Of a stretch of DNA of 42,364 bases, positions 41,132 to 42,364 are shown one piece after another; within the stretch, counting starts at the first letter, position 1; the number at the start of each line of letters is the position of its first letter. Both the position numbers and the translations under genes were made by a program. Source of the stretch: Scenedesmus sp. ARA3 (lineage: Eukaryota; Chlorophyta; Chlorophyceae; Sphaeropleales; Scenedesmaceae). The DNA lies in assembly GCA_004335835.1 (NCBI GenBank), contig RWJK01001813.1, positions 43,641 through 86,004 on the forward strand. The letters are read 5' to 3'. The notes beneath the pieces are model-generated. The model saw only the letters and a program-made list of their open reading frames with translations. It made no database searches and was not told where the DNA came from.

Positions 41132-42364
41132 CAGCACAACGAACACCGGCGAAACCTGGCAGCGGTGGCAGCAGCAACTGTGGCAGTCGCAGCAGCAGTT
41201 GCAGCAGCGTACCACCTTTGATAAAATGGCGCCACTTAAAGATGATTCGGTCGTGTGCCACGTATTGCAGTCCACAATGTGTTGCAAAGCATTGCACCTG
41301 CACGCAAGTGCCGTGAGGCGGCTGTTGGCTGCAGCGGAATCCCATTGCACTAGCCGTTTGTATACACTTGCAGCCCTCAGTTTGAGGGTTGTTCGAGTCA
41401 AATGTGGTCAACATACACTATTGTTTGTGTGTTGTGCTATCTTATCTTGCACTGTGCAGTGCCATTATGTTTGTGTTTGTGTCGTCCAACAGCTGAAGGC
41501 ATTGGGATGCATTTGGAGGGCAAGGGTGTTCCCCAAGAGCTGAGCTGGCACATGTTACATGTCGTAACGCAGCAGCTGCTGTAACAGCACACACTTGCGG
41601 TGTTGCAGCGCCGTGTGCCTGCTTAGCTGCTGCAACTTTGGGCGGCGTTCAACGTTCTGCAGCTGGGCATTTGTTGTTACGCATTGATCAGTGCTGTCCT
41701 GTAGATGCCGTATCACTTGGCATGCAGCTGCTGGTTGTTGCTGCCTTCAAGCACTTCATGTTTCTGCTGGTGCTTACTGTATCTGTTTACCAGGACTTTT
41801 AGGCTGGCGTCAGCGGCAGTGGTACTAGCCGGTGAAATTTACTAATGTGTTGCGACCCTGATCAGGCCAGCTCTTCAAGCTAGCTAAAAGGGAGCCACTG
41901 TCTATGCTTGGTACTGCGGTGATGCTGGTACATGATACAGTGGAAGCACTTGTATTCTGTACCTGTGTTGAGAGGCATTATACTGCGCTGCATCTTACAC
42001 CTGAACCCGCGAGGCATGTGCGCCTTGCATCAGCATAGAGCGTTCCCTGTGGTCTCGTTGGGTTGTTGACACAGTGATGGGTTGTGGTGCACAGCGTGAG
42101 CACTGCGTGGTTTTGAGCCAATGACAGCTGCAGGCTCATTGGGCAACCACCAGACTGCAGATCGCAGCTGTTTTGTGTGCCAGGCAGCGCTCATCTATAT
42201 ATAGCGTGCCAGAGGATGGGCTGTGACAAGTCTCATGATTTGAAAGATTTGGGGTTCAAGGGTGTGCATTCTGTTCTACGGTGCTCACTCTCACTATGCC
42301 AAGAGGGGCTTGTTTGATCCAGTGGATCGCACCTTGGCAGCCTTAGTGAACCAAGTCCTCCTTG
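41132..42364. other. 3' UTR of Mpv17 gene and right-hand flank
   Basis: No gene recognised in 1.2 kb. TGTAA at 41580-41584 likely ends the Mpv17 transcript. A TATATATA at 42196-42203 may belong to a promoter of a gene right of the window. Confidence 0.4.

Noticed and set aside
41340..41412. tRNA-like B box ggttgttcgagtcaaat
   Set aside because: T stem has mismatches and no A box or acceptor stem fits upstream.

Overview
The window looks like nuclear DNA of a green alga, most likely a chlorophycean chlorophyte (possibly a scenedesmacean; that rank is a guess). The reasons are: many short GT-AG introns whose acceptors are nearly all CTGCAG|; TGTAA poly(A) signals 150-480 nt after several stop codons; exons full of CAG/GCA/AGC runs (polyGln, polyAla, polySer); and a plant/algal-type CYP710 sterol C-22 desaturase. 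All gene models below come from reading exons and splice phases by eye.

Layout, left to right. 1-2909 (-): TrmA/RlmD-family RNA uracil-5-methyltransferase, its C-terminus cut off by the window edge. 3983-6267 (+): mitochondrial ribosomal protein uL23m. 7374-9508 (-): unrecognised tail-anchored membrane protein. 10336-10848 (+): unrecognised hydrophobic ORF, perhaps the 5' part of the next gene. 11024-12652 (+): RRM protein with a long low-complexity N-terminus. 13354-13923 (-): weak hypothetical. 15402-18571 (-): NEPRO-family nucleolar protein, interrupted by an assembly gap. 19541-26680 (+): CYP710, 11 exons. 31066-32219 (-): 91-residue SAP30-like Sin3-binding protein. 33834-38788 (+): relative of the plant At4g00755 F-box-protein C-terminal domain with large low-complexity extensions. 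39179-41131 (+): Mpv17/PMP22-family membrane protein. Neighbours alternate strand (divergent, then convergent) almost throughout; only the last two genes run head to tail. They share no pathway, as expected for ordinary euchromatin: RNA modification, mitochondrial translation, sterol synthesis, chromatin and organelle membrane.

The striking feature is not a gene. In at least six genes the introns carry one to four tandem, imperfect copies of the edge of the neighbouring exon, usually with the adjoining splice donor or acceptor (period about 40-260 bp). I call them 'exon-edge shadow copies'. In CYP710 they border eight of the eleven exons; similar copies occur in uL23m, the methyltransferase, the At4g00755-like gene, Mpv17 and, past the stop codon, the NEPRO gene. 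Most copies are broken by stops, frameshifts or lost splice sites; a few keep usable splice sites and could give alternative products. A second theme is (CTG)n in the transcript sense just before 3' splice sites, whereas exons carry (CAG)n.
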